From assembly GCA_013396755.1 (NCBI GenBank), contig VWZF01002195.1, positions 1,151,191-1,215,190 of the forward strand: a DNA stretch of 64,000 bases, read 5' to 3'. Within the stretch, counting starts at the first letter, position 1. Each line of letters starts with the position of its first letter. The notes under the pieces are model-generated. The model had not been told where the DNA came from. It searched no databases and worked only from the letters and a program-made list of their open reading frames with translations. Of this stretch, positions 1-12,400 are shown piece by piece. The translations under genes were made by a program, and so were the position numbers. The stretch comes from Sclerurus mexicanus (lineage: Eukaryota; Chordata; Aves; Passeriformes; Furnariidae).

Positions 1-1
1 G

Positions 2-42
2 TGAAGGGAATATTCTTCAAACTATCATCTGAATTCCCTTCA
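2..42. repeat. Short inverted repeat (10-bp arms)
   Basis: Bases 2-11 (tgaagggaat) are perfectly complementary in reverse to 33-42 (attcccttca), with a 21-base loop. A few perfect 10-bp hairpins are expected by chance in a window this size, so no function is claimed. Confidence 0.5.
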
Positions 43-186
43 GTAAAAATAAAAGTATTTTAATTTTTTTTTTATTTTATCTATAAGTCATAGCCAAGAG
101 GCCTCTGGGTAGTTCAAAAACCAATTTAAAAATTTAATAATGTATTAATAATCTGAGTAGCGGAGTAGCAAAAGTCTTTATTAACT

Positions 187-284
187 CACACATTCCTTCT
201 ATTGACAAGTAAAAAAGGACTACATTTTAAAGAATAATTTCAAGAAAAATGTTATTTCATTCTCTTTTTTAAAGGGAATGTGTG
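187..284. repeat. Spaced inverted repeat in AT-rich DNA
   Basis: CACACATTCC at 187-196 is the exact reverse complement of GGAATGTGTG at 275-284. The match runs to about 14 bases with one mismatch when the outer AAC/GTT is included. The 78-base spacer is A/T-rich. It could be the worn ends of a small non-autonomous DNA element or chance; no target-site duplication is evident. Confidence 0.35.
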
Positions 285-1890
285 GGTTATTGGATACTTT
301 TTGCTCCTTTATAATTCATTTTATTCAAACAGTGGTGCTATTTTAATCCAATTTAAATACAGTGTTTTTGTTTAAGAATAAACCCGTTTATGTTACATTG
401 AAAATCTTGACATCTTTTATGTGAGACTTAAGCAATCTATTTCTATAATTCAAATTAAACACAAATAGCTTTCAGGCAGTGCATGCTGTTACTGAAGTTT
501 TAAGAAAGCAAAACAACAGGCTTCGGGGAAGTCACTTGCTGAGCACCTGGAACAAGAATTTGCTGAAGTGATAAACCAGTGCTTGACAGCTGCAACTTGT
601 TCTGCAGGTGCAGAAAGCATTTCTTCCTCTCAGTTCCTTCAGCTTAGTTCAGTTCAGTAGTTACTTCACTCAGTGCTAAGAAACCATTTGAGAAATACAG
701 GAAAAAGCAAACCAATTTTCCCTCGCTAGTCAAGGAATAAAAACCATGTACAAGATGTTTTCACCCACGAGTTTGAATTTGAAACTGAAAGACAAGATGG
801 CCTGAAATAATCTGTCCAATCCATCCCTAATGATATGTTTTCTATAATTTAATACATTAAGTAGGTTTTAAAAAATGGATTATATTTTACATACTTATTC
901 TTGACTTATCTACCAATATTCCCTTAATAATAGGCAACTTATTATGAAGTTCTAAATTAAATTTTGTATTCTGATTCTGCGTATGTGCCATTTGATACAA
1001 ATTACCAGAAAAATGTTCATAATAAAAATGGCGTTACTCCATAGTGTTATATTTTACAGATAACATTGAAATTTGAATATATATGTGGTAAAGTATGCTA
1101 TGGCTTTAATATGTATGTATTAAATAATCTCTAAATTATTAACGCTCCCCCTCCAATTACAGTGTAAAATCCATTTTTAGCTGCACATCAATGTATTTGA
1201 ATTGTTATGAAACAATGACTTAAACTTTCCATTTGGAAAATATGAAAATTATACAAAGCAAATTGAGACCTAAAAAAGATTATCTAAACTGAAAGTTTTT
1301 ACTTGCTAATTTAAATCTTAATTGTGACTGGTACTTTAACTCATTCTGTCTTACGTGTACACATTAATATTGGCAAACCCTTAGCTTATAAAAGAGGGCA
1401 AATTTCCAGTGCAGCCAACAAATAAATGAGATAAAATCTATAAAAAACCCTAACAACATGAGCTCAAAATTGTTGTCTTACTTTCAAACACCGGCTACGA
1501 AAGAAGACCTTGAAGGATGACTTTATATTAATACTGGAAAATATATGAAGAATAATAATTACACAGTTGTTTCTATATTAAAGACTTAAAAATGAAAATG
1601 CAGAAAAGGGGAAAATGATGTTTTCAAATGCATTTGGGGAATGTGGAGATGCTGGCCTAAGGGTAAAAAACATTCTATGTGGACTTTGCTTCTCTTGAAT
1701 GGTATTGAGAGTCAGCTGACAGAGGAAGAAGAAAAGGTGGGGGTTTTAAAAACTATTTCCTCACCAAAAATCTTTATTTTCTAGAAATGTGTGCATGAGA
1801 ATTTAAAGCTGCTACATCTTTTCCTTTCACACTCTATCATAAATCACTTGGCTCTGATCTCACAAATATTTCTTGCTTCCTTACAACTTG
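285..1890. other. AT-rich noncoding stretch
   Basis: No open frame of note on either strand. Long A/T-rich segments carry many TAAT-type words. There is no recognisable repeat family and no CpG-rich promoter. It reads like vertebrate intron or intergenic DNA. Parts (about 1150-1700) could be conserved noncoding sequence, but this cannot be judged without alignment. Confidence 0.5.
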
Positions 1891-1892
1891 CA

Positions 1893-1921
1893 GCACTTTT
1901 CCTTTTTTTTTTCCACTGCAG
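1893..1921 (+). other. Splice-acceptor-like polypyrimidine tract
   Basis: A C/T-rich tract with a run of ten T, followed by ccactgcag ending at 1921, resembles a vertebrate 3' splice site. The frame after it stays open about 45 codons to a stop near 2060, but the encoded residues are low-complexity (glycine- and arginine-rich) and unrecognised. No donor is obvious, so this is probably not a coding exon. Confidence 0.2.
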
Positions 1922-1966
1922 CTGCAAAATCTGTAACTCCAAAGTCATCGAGGCGCTGCCCTTTGA

Positions 1967-1992
1967 GGGGCGAGGGGGAGGAGGGAGGGGGG
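1967..1992 (+). other. G-quadruplex motif
   Basis: Four G-runs (GGGG, GGGGG, GGG, GGGGGG) are separated by loops of 1 to 4 bases, which satisfies the standard G3+ L1-7 quadruplex pattern. It lies in otherwise AT-rich DNA, about 45 bases after the acceptor-like tract ending at 1921. Two CpGs sit just upstream, too few for a CpG island. Confidence 0.7.
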
Positions 1993-4280
1993 ATCCATTT
2001 GCTTTGAAGCCCTGTGCTCCAGAGGTTGTCATCCTGGTTTCTTGCTGGCCTATCTCTTAAGCCTGTTAAAGGGTACTAAAAGAACTGTCAAAACTTCCAG
2101 TGCAGTGTGGCAGCACTTACTCCAAATCCCATGAACGTAGCTGGTTTAGCGTGATAAAACAGGCTAGAAACAAAAATGCTCTTAGTTAAATTGAGCTGAG
2201 GCTGATGATGCTTCATGTTGGCCCATTTCCAGACCACAACCATACCACCCTTGCCTGCAAGCACTGGTGATTATAGAGCCTGCTCTTAATCACCTAGTTT
2301 GATCTTCTGGTTTATTGTTGCTCAGATCCCCCTACACTGACTCCCAAAATTTCAGTTCATTGGTGTCCTCAGGAGAGACCAGCAGGTGACCCAGGTGGAG
2401 GAGAGAAGAAAGTCAGATGCTGCTGCTGGTGAGTCCTGAAATGACAGCTTCCCTCATGATTACACAATTCAGAAAGCCACTTACACCTTCTCAGAGACCA
2501 AAGGTAGCAGCAGCACAACCAGTTTTGGATTTTTTTTACTGGCTCCCTGGGATACATTTGCACAAAGATCAAGTTTAAGTCATATTTTGCCTCCCTTTTC
2601 TGCTCAAAATATATAGCTACAATGACAGGGAGAAATCAAAATGCTTCATGGCATACTTTTAAATGCAATATTCAACTCTGGTTTATAGAGTCAGGATTTA
2701 GTAGATTTCCTTTGCTCCTCATGCCTAACAATGGCACTTCCAAATTAGATTACAGCAGACTATGCTAACAAGATCCTGATTTAAAGGTAAGGTGAAGATA
2801 CAGCACTGCCTGTATTACAGCACCCAGTGCAGGATGGTGACGAGTTCAGGGCATTTTCAGAATTTAAATATTCTGGTTCTCATGGAATTGGCCTAAGGAC
2901 TGGAGCAAAATGCTATGGGCTTTTGGGTTAAATGCCAAGGGCTGACAACACCAGCATCCAGCCTTGCTCAGGGCTGTTAAGCAGAGCAGCATGAAGGTCT
3001 TCTGAAAGCCACAGGATCTCCACTGCCCTCCTCTAGTAGCACATAGACTTGTTCCAGCCCCCATTAAAAACTAAAGGCTATTACAGGCTCTCCAAAGCAT
3101 GGTGCCACGCTGTTCCTCCTCCTCTTAAATGACATTTTAGGCAACAAACATGTGGTGCTCACTGGGCTAAAGCCAGCCGGCAGATTTCCATCTAGATCAG
3201 CAGGCAGCAAGGCCTGTTTAGGGATGTGGCAGACCACACCTCAGGACAGTGGGTTTGGTTCTAAAGTGAAATCAAATTAGCTAATTAAGGTGACACTAGG
3301 TTTCATTTCATGGAAATTTGGTAGGCACCTCAGCTTTCTGCAAAGCTGGAAATAAGTTCATAAAAGTGACAGTGCTGAGAACCCTACATTAGGCAGGAAT
3401 ACATGCATCGTCCACCCCTTTATAGGGGAAGCAGAAGTCTTTCAAAAGTGTAGTTAGAGTTGTTGTGGGGAGGGAAGAAGGGTGGTTTTACCACTGATGT
3501 CACTGGCAGCATAAGCCTTTTATGGTCATGACTTAATAGTCATCTCTCTCCTTCAAAATCAACAAAGAGCAGAGAAAAAAGGCTCACTTCCTCCTTGGGA
3601 AATGGTGTATGTTCAGGGAGGAAGCCGCCTTCCTGTTTTCTCCATAATTGCAGCTTTGCATGGTTTTAGCAAGTTCCACAATTTTAAGCCTCTTCCATAT
3701 GGAACATGTTCCTCTAAACATCTGGCTCCCTTTTTATTGCAGTGATAAAACAGATTTATTTTCTACAAACCATATAAAATATTACTTTTTCAGTATACAA
3801 TCTACTGTGCCTTTAAAAGTAAAAAATATTCAAAGAGATCAATAGTCTAACATTTCTTTTTCTTTTACTAGTAACAAAATCCTTTTCTAAAGAAGACTTA
3901 AGGATTAATTCTGAATATGGAAAGGAAGAAAGCCTGGACACCTACGTTTATTATCTCCATGTTTCTTGATGCAGACCAATGATATAAACTCAAATCAAAA
4001 AAGAACTATAAATCCAGAAAAAGTACATTTCTTAAATCCAAGACAGATTCAAATGTGTATCTCTCACACTGGTTCTTAGCCTAAATGCATCATCTTGTAA
4101 CTATCACTGGAAGAGAACTAAAAGTTTTGATTAGTTTAGAAGTCATCTTTCTAATTTGCCTGAATGATATTAGAAAAGAATGTCTCATGCCAAGAAATTC
4201 AGAGGGCTCTACAGTAACGAAGAGAAGAGCATTCTTTGATTATCTAATGGCAGTTAGGCTGCAATGTCAAATTTCAGTGG
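1993..4280. other. Noncoding stretch, no recognised feature
   Basis: Mixed-composition unique-looking DNA. Short open frames on both strands (longest about 70 codons) match nothing I know. No simple repeat longer than about 12 bases, no LINE or SINE signature and no RNA gene were seen. Confidence 0.5.
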
Positions 4281-4560
4281 GCAAGGCACTCAAGCAATAA
4301 ACCAGGAAAAAAGCCATTATAAATCAACAGATCGTCTTGGCTTCCCCTTCCATTAGCTGTTATTTTTAGCTGTACCGCATGCATGGCTAAGCAACAATGC
4401 TGCAGAGTGCTCCTCCAGAAGTTTTAATCTTTTTCTTTCTTCACTATTTCACCTGCTGCTGCCTGAAATAGCACAAGTGTTCACTGCATGCAACAAGCCT
4501 AAAAATGAGCTATAAACAATATTGTGAAAATTGTGGCCAACACTTGCTACAGGGATGTAG
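4281..4560. promoter_or_regulatory. Possible conserved noncoding element
   Basis: This block has the texture of vertebrate enhancers: A/T-rich, no open frame, dense short motifs such as ccattataaatc, ccattagctgttattttt, gctaagcaacaatgct and ataaacaatattgtg (forkhead/SOX-like ACAAT words). The call rests on motif texture only. Confidence 0.25.
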
Positions 4561-4573
4561 TCCAACAGCGACT

Positions 4574-4585
4574 TCTTTAGAGAAC
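4574..4585. repeat. Short poly(A) tract
   Basis: A run of about a dozen A residues (aactggaaaaaaaaaaaagag) with no adjoining SINE or processed-pseudogene sequence that I recognise. Confidence 0.5.
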
Positions 4586-5043
4586 TGGAAAAAAAAAAAA
4601 GAGTAATTTTCTAGATGCTTTGACAAATCCTAAAGTGAGGAAAGTCTGGCTTTGTGCATCAAAAAATGGTGATGCTTTATACTTCAGCTTGTAGACTGAT
4701 ACCATTTTCATGACTAATATTGCCTTTGAAGCCCATCTGTCCCTGTGTGAAGTGACCAATAAGGGGAAAAGTAACTAGGGTTGTGTCATTCATTTGGGAG
4801 AAGAACGGGGATGAGAAATAGTGATGAAAAGGAGGGTCAAGAAATGGGAAAAGGCTTCATAAGGCATGCAAGATGTGAGCAATGCTGTCTGGAGGTGCCT
4901 GTGGTGCATCCCTGTCCACCTGACCACCACAAACTAAATCAGGACAGTAAACCCAACCAGCTGTCCTCACTACACCACACATGCCAGACCTGCTCCTCCA
5001 GTCAGGAGGACCAGGACTGGGGTAGCCCTCACCAGAAGGACAA

Positions 5044-5058
5044 TACTTGGATGGGAGA
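5044..5058 (+). other. 15-base match to the 5S rRNA internal promoter
   Basis: TACTTGGATGGGAGA matches, as I recall it, the conserved internal control region (box C area) of vertebrate 5S rRNA. An exact match to one given 15-mer is expected far less than once in 64 kb. The flanking 80 bases upstream align only loosely with 5S rRNA (a possible ctacaccac start near 4968), so this is not an intact 5S gene. It could be the remnant of a 5S-derived SINE (SINE3 type, such as the AmnSINE or Sauria classes) or an old 5S pseudogene. Confidence 0.35.
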
Positions 5059-6311
5059 GCATCCCAGTACCACCCTGCCAGTGCCCTTTCTGGTCCTTCT
5101 GCACTGGCATCCACCATCTTCTAACATCTTTGAAAGTTTGCTTCAAAATGTTAAGGACAGAGAACACAGCTCTTCATTTAAATGGACACTGCATCCTTGA
5201 ACATGCAAGGGTTAAATCTGAATTATGTGAGTCTACAGTCAAAACCAAATCTAGGCTATCCAGGCTAGAGACTGACTGGAAGCTGAAGTGAAATCAATTG
5301 GTCCGTGACCTTGCTCAGTCTGAGAGAGGAGTAGATGTAACCCTAAACCAGTTCAGGAAGGGCTAAATCCCATGCAATAGGTCTCACCACTGCTCTGGCA
5401 TCAAGGGTATGCCTTCCCAAGAGGTGAAAGTCTGTGCATTTTTAGGTCTGATGGTGGAACAGGCACAAGTCATCTGTGCTCCTCAGGCCTCACTGCCCTA
5501 CTGAAAGCAGAAGACAGGGCAGAGATTTGGCTTTGCTCTTCCGTCATAACATGTCAAAGAGGATCCCTGGTGGCAGATACAGACCTGCAGGTGCTTATGT
5601 CCTGCCTAGAGGGGCCACAGTCTCCCTCCTGTATTTCCAACCAATAACTAACTCTCAGTAACTCAATGTAAAGAAGTTTTCTGGCAAATATTTGCTATTT
5701 TTTTGGTGCCTAACAGTGCCTGTGTAATGCAGCAGGATAACGTGAAAAGCAATTCACTTGAAGTAAATAACACTCCTTTCTCCTCAAATGGCATTTTTTA
5801 CCTTCTCTACATAACTAGTTTCATTGCAAAATTTATATATGTATTGCATGAAAGACTTACTAAAAACTGTTATATACTCTTTTACTAAACACACCTAGTT
5901 TTAAAACTACCTCAAATTTATTTAATTTCAGAGTACAGATTAGGAAGCTGCTGGTGGGAAATTACCAGACATTACCTAATTACAAAGTTTACACCTTTAA
6001 TTGTCACAATCACTTTAGATATCAATGCGGCTTTTTCTAAGGTCCGTCTACCAGACCTTCTGATAAAGATAAATGCACATACCCAGAAGAAAACACCCTT
6101 ACACCTTAAGGGTTTGGAATCAACAATAATTAGAGCCTTGCTTCCAAGTGAAATAAGTGAATGAGTAAACCCAGACATAAAACTGCTCTCTGAAATGTAA
6201 TATCCAATAATTTCTTTTAATCTGGCCCCAAGCCACCAAGGAAAAATGAAACACAGTAAGTACCATAGGACAGGTTGCCCTCAGAGCATTAGGAATCTTG
6301 TTGGAGGTTTG
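5059..6311. other. Noncoding stretch, no recognised feature
   Basis: Unique-looking sequence that becomes A/T-rich after about 5650. Small open frames are scattered on both strands without similarity to known proteins. Nothing else is supportable. Confidence 0.45.
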
Positions 6312-6434
6312 CTGGAACAGGCTATACAAGTATCTGATTGAGAAGTTGATGATTATACCTTGAGGTAAGATGGCAGAGGTTGAAGCTAGGCCTCCTTTTG
6401 AGGTCATTTCCAACCCCATCTTCTGTTATTTTAG
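6312..6434 (+). mobile_element. Degraded CR1 LINE 3' end
   Basis: The order of words fits the CR1 3' terminus: a ctggaacaggctat segment (CR1: tggaacaggttgcc), then cctccttttgaggtcatttc and caaccccatcttctgttatt (CR1: gaggtcccttccaacccaa...attctgtgatt). The tail octamers are heavily mutated, implying an old insertion. No coding potential remains. The match is from memory of the consensus. Confidence 0.5.
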
Positions 6435-9400
6435 GTGAACAGCTGAACAGCTCTATTAGGTTGATGAAACCCACAATCCAGACATAAAGCTAAGTACATG
6501 CTTAAATGTTTTGCCATAGTGATGCACAAGTGCAAAGCAGATACAGTATCTCTTGTGGCTTCAGGATATACATTTCCTTGTGGTAACTTTCAAACTCTCC
6601 CTCAGCAGCAAGAGTGTACAAGCTCAAATAAGCATGGCTCTTGGGAGAGCAGTTTCCTTGCACCTGCTATCTCCCTCTGGAGAGGCCATGAGCAGAGAAA
6701 GATGCATGTCTGTTGCACATGACACATAGCTTTCTCCCAAACTGAGCTGGAAACCTTCACTGTGATCAGAAAGAAATCACCTGTTAAGGAGTGTTGTGGT
6801 TTAGACCATACAGCTTTAACCATCAGCTGCTCTGGAGAGGCAGCATCCATGTTCCTGACCCTGTCTCAAAGGCAGATGGGCACGCTCCATTTAATTAACA
6901 AGAAGTACTGATTTAGCTCCTGAACTTCACCTTTTCAACTGGGGCATTTCCTGAAGTCATACAAATTGTTTCCTACCTGACACGAAGCTTAAATCCCAAG
7001 GGAAAGCCCAAGTCCTCCCTTTCTTCTCTTTTATTCTCAAAGCCCAGCACTGCCTTGAGTCTCACAGTGCCTATATTTCAGGAGCAAAAGTACATGTGTC
7101 ATCCTGAGAAGAAATCTAAGAAGAAATGACTCAGCTTGGTGTTGAGTATGCCAACTCCTTGCTAGCTACAACTGGAAAAAGACCTGGTAGACGAAAAGTG
7201 ATCCTCCTAAACATTAGTAACATTGCCACAAAAACAAATAAACAAAACCAACAAAAACCCCCTAAACAAATGAAAAGCAGCATTTGTGCGTGTAGTTGTG
7301 TTATTTCAGGTGAGGCAATTTCTAACGACTAGGGATAAGGTAGTTGGCATTTCCAGTTCAATCCCACTTTGCACAGGGTGAATGTGGGTGGGTCTTTCAG
7401 GTTCTCCCTGCGTCATTTTGCATTTGAGTAAACTTGCTCAGAGGGTGTCATGCTGATTAACTCATTTATTTTAGGAGAGATTTGTATTCCTTGGATGAAA
7501 TGATTGGGGAAGTAGGAGCATGGCATTATCATGCCTAGGTAATAAAGTAAACAGTCCTCAGCTGGTGTCAACGGCAGGAATTAGTTGGTGTATGTAGAGC
7601 AACTGTTAAGTAAACTGGATCTCAGAAGCCTGCAGTCAGATGCTGAGATCTCTATTTTAATTCATGTTCAATGAAATGCAGTTAAGAAACTTAATTTGAA
7701 AGGCTGGATCCTGGGTCTTTGCCGCAGATGCAAAAGGAAAGCCAAGTGTCTCTTAAATGAAGCCCTCCACTTTACTAGTGCTTCATGTTTCCATAGTACC
7801 AGCAACACTGAGCTGGGTTTTAAAGCCAAGTGAAGCGGCTGCCCAAGACTCAGATTTCTGAACACATAGGAGGCTTTGGATGCACAATATGAGCAAAAAC
7901 ACAGTTGGTGAGACAACATCAAGTTGGCCAAGTGACTGAAAGATTACCGCATGGAAGAGGTCCCTGAGACCAGTGACAGTCTCTCCCTGTCCTAGGAGCA
8001 GCATCGCTCAAGCTCTTTCTGCAGAGCACATAAAGGAGGAGGAGAAAAGCCAGTGTGCCCTCAGCAGAGGTGGACAATATGTGCCTCACTGTGACACAGG
8101 CAGAAGCAACATTCAGCTTGGAGGAGACATGCTCCAAAGAACACTTAAAAAGTCTACAGAAAGAGTAACAGTGGTGAGGCTTGTGTTAAGTTTTGTCATC
8201 TTTGTACCCTGTCTTTGCTGCTTCCCATTTCCCTTTTCATAACTAAACAGCCATGCAGATTGTGCCAACATCTAATATGGTACTGAACTTCCATCCTTGC
8301 CCTGGACTACAGTCCTTCAGTCAGTGGGGAGAGAAGCATCTCCCAAGGGCAATTCAACCGACCTGAAGGCCAGGCCAGGCACTTTCTGAATGTGCTTGTC
8401 TGTTACACTGAATGCAGAGATAGTCTAGATAAGCAGCTGAGAAAAATGGCCCAAGTTTCTAATCACTAAAATGAAGTAAATTTCTCTTTCCAGGATGCTG
8501 AGGGGAAATCTGGTTTCACTGAAGTTCAGGGGGTTGCAGTGGACAAGGATTGCTTTCATCCCTATCTGGTGCTCCACACTTTGTTACTGCTCAAGTGCAG
8601 TAACGCTTAATCAGGCAAGATATAGCCTGTGGTGTTTGCAGGAAAAAAAGTAACTGTGGTTTTACCCATTTCTTTCCCTAGCAGACCAAGGACTTTTATT
8701 TAGAGTGCTAAATCCCTCCTCAAATTAGTTGCTTTGGTGAGGAAAAAAAAAAGATTTTTTTAGACACTGGGATTTTATGAATGTAGGCAAATTAAAGCAC
8801 CTTAAAAATAAAGGCTACAGAGCCTAAAGGAAGTCTTGGAGAGCAGTCGAAGTGCAACATGCTGAAAAGTTGTGTTGCTTTTTGTTGTGTTTTTTTTTTT
8901 TCCTCAATCATTTTACTAGTTAATCTTCCTGGGAACAGACTGATATTTACTCATCCCATGAGAGAGTGGAGTTGTCAAGGATCCAAATGATACCAAGGGA
9001 TAAGGTTTAAGGAACTCTACTATTAGTCATCAAATGTGAGGAAGCAGCACAGTTCTTTGGTGATGGACTGTACATATTAGCTGAATTTCTCCAGATTAAC
9101 TGGGAAAATGTTAAGAATTGTCTGTAGGGAAATAAATTGCAAGCTCAGAGAATGAACCCTCATCACTAAGTCCTGTGGGAAAAGTCTGTGGCTATCACAG
9201 TTGTCTGACAGCAAACAAAATGACAATGTTCAATTAGAAAATAATGCATGGAAAGGTTAAACCACCACATTTTCCATACTAGCTTCCCCTAACACTCTCA
9301 TGTATCCCAGATGGCTGCCAGCATTACTCCGTGTTGTGCCATGCAGACTCAACAGCACAGATCACCACCAGCCTGGGCACCACCATGCTGCAATCATGTC

Positions 9401-12400
9401 CAAGAGGAGAAAGTGCCATAGCTTTTCCCATCTCCCTAGAAGTCATGCTTTGCTTTCTTCTCATCTGGTTGCCAGGTATGCTAAACTGCTGTTAAAGCAA
9501 GGATTTAGAGGGCACAAGATTTGAGTTCATTTTCTTGCTCCGTGCTCACTCATTGTGCAACTTTATGGACAACCAATATACTTGTGTCTCTACTAGGAAA
9601 TTAAATGCCATTGGGGTTGTCCTATGTTGCTAACACAACACAGACCACATTCAAATCATTACACTCTTCTAACTTCCAAAGTAGGGTCTCAATATGCATT
9701 CAAATTGTCTGCTGGGGATGATGAACTGTGCCAGTGAAATGTTTAAGTTGGTTTGAGACAGAAGTCTACCACGGGCCTTTCAAACAGGTAATCACATTTG
9801 TACAGGCAATCATGTCTCACTAGCTTGGGTCATGATTATGTCATCACTTTTTGTGGTGTTTGGTCTCTGGTTCTCTGCACTCCATCTGTCAATGAAGGAT
9901 CATAGCAGTTCTTTCCCTATGACATGGAGTTAAGATGTGATAATACGTCATCTCTCTGTAACAGAAATAATCACAAGTACAAATGATCAGTACGAGTATC
10001 ATCTTAGGGAATGCTCCATTCTTCCAATATGCCTCTGATTTATTCTATCCAATGAGTCAACAAAGGCTGCTATGCATCTTGCAGTTTTGACCCCAGGGGT
10101 GCAAAGCACTGATAGCATGTAGCCCTTTCGAAACAGATCAAATATGCATGTGTCCTGACACAGTACTTCACATCTCACTATCTCAGTGTATTTGATACCC
10201 TTATCCAGGATGTATAGAGCCTTGTTCCACAAATAAATGGTCCCAATTACAGTCAAGCAATATGAACTGATATCTCAGAGATTGGGCAGGCTCTATCATG
10301 AACAACATCCTAAGATGGATGAACACAGACCTATTAATTCATAGGAAAAGGCAATGTTGGGCTGGCTGAAATGTTCTCAGGACTCCACTAATTGCATTGG
10401 CTAGGTCTCCATTGAGTAAAGAAGGAGTTTAGACACTACAGCAATGTGTTAACAATCCAGAGCTGGATCCTACTGCATGGGTCAGTTGAGCTGTAGTAAT
10501 TCACCTTGCACTTACTGGAAGACTGCAGCAAGGTAATTTGTCTTAGTTCAGCCTGTAATTAACTGGGGTTGAAATTAGCCTTTTACACTGGCCCCAGGCT
10601 AAGAGTTTGTATGCAAATTGAGAACTTCGCAGCTCAGCTAAGGTGTTGTGGCTTCAATCATGGTAATTTGGGCTTAAATCTGACCATAGCATCTTTTGAA
10701 CTAGATCCAAGTAGAAACTTCTAGGGGTAAAGGCCTAATTGCTGTGAGATATAAAAGGGACTTGCAATCACGTGTTTCTTCCTCACCAAGATTTATCCTA
10801 CTTATTACCACTTCATTGCCTTCCACAGAATTATCATTAATTCACTGTAGCGTATGTCAGAGAAAAAATCAGGAGTGCTGTCTACCCCTGATAGTCCTCA
10901 GCCACTAAATCATTGGTATTAAACTCAGAAAGGTAAGAGGCAGAGAAAATAACCCCTCTCTGAAGAATAATCTACTTGAGGATACCTGTATCTCATAATC
11001 CTATTGTATTTGTACGTTAATCTCCAGTAAATCAGGAAAAAACATCCATTTAAGTTGTGAATGCAGTTTCACCTGAGAGACAGAAATCTGTACAAAACCT
11101 GTGACAACTCAGGCATCTCGGTCAGTTTATTGCTACTCTTTTTGCATCTATATATATGGATCTTTCATATGTCTTTGCTGAAGTTGAAGAATATTTTTGG
11201 ACATGTGTATATAGCTGTGTGAAGTGAGGCCAGTCCAACTGAGTGGATGGGAGCCAGCTCTAGCCCAGAATTACGCTTCAGCTAATGCGTCCTGCTGATC
11301 TGCTGACAGCAAGGAGGAAATAAACAAGAGGTGAAAAAGAGAAGACCCACAGAGCAAGGAGGCACTGGAGAAGGATTTCAACTTCTTCAACTAGTTACAC
11401 ATTCACCAAGCCCTGAATCTCTCTTCAAGACACAAAACACCTGGACAGAGCTTGTCGGTTCCTACACACCTACATTTGTCCAGTGTTCTCTGAGGATGAG
11501 AGTGAAGTAGCCACATGTTAAGTGTGTGTGTGCAGAAACAGCAGCACACTGCTTTTTCATAGCACAGCTGTGGAGATGCAGCTATCAGAGGCATGGAGGT
11601 TACCACAGTCTGGTGCTACCTGAGGGCAACCAGGATGTGCACTGTCTCTTCAAATGTTTAATTGCTTTCCAAGAAACCCTGTCCTTACCATCACTTCCGA
11701 GAGGTCACTTCAGCAGCTCCCAGCCAAGAGGGCTGACTTGCAGACACAAGTTGCACTGCTTTGGCTAGGAGGGAACACAGATAACCATTCCAAACGTGCA
11801 TTACAGCAAGTGTTATGCCATGGCAAGTCGCTTAAGCCAGGATGTACATGCAAGATGACACATATGATGACCAAGTAGTTGAAAATTGTGAGAAAACTCA
11901 CTCAGAGCCAAGTCAGTTTAATGAACCCTGGGAAACGTCTCACCATCTCTGAAACCAGGATAAGCTCTGCACACAGGATCAGGCCAACCTTCCCTTGGGA
12001 GACAGAGGGGAGAAACTCTGCACGCTGACAAGCAAAAGGTCCACGACACAAGCCACAGCCACCTTCCTCTGTTCATACGCACACTGGTACTCAGATCCTT
12101 GGGCAGGGGGTGTGGACAGGAAGCCCACATCAAGCTCTGCAGTACATTGGGGAGTCCAACATAAGGCACAGTTGGGTTATAACCTTGTTAACCTCACAGA
12201 GGAAAGTAAAATAACTAAGTGTGGCTGCCAAAACTGTATAGGAGCACCCTTAGTTCATGAAACCACACCATCTTCCTCTTAGTCCTCTTGACATCACTGT
12301 AGATTGTGAGGATCAAATCCACCCTCTGCACTCCATTGCTCTATTCAGAAAGGAGCCCAGGGATTCATTTCATGCCATCATGGCATGGTAGACAGCACAC

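Noticed and set aside
4781..5200. 139-codon plus-strand open frame over the 5S-like word
   Set aside because: His/Cys-rich by chance; three minus-strand frames overlap; no zinc-finger spacing.
6786..6815. tgttgtggtttag, similar to the start of some bird endogenous-retrovirus LTRs
   Set aside because: Only about a dozen bases match; no LTR body, polyadenylation signal, primer site or second LTR.
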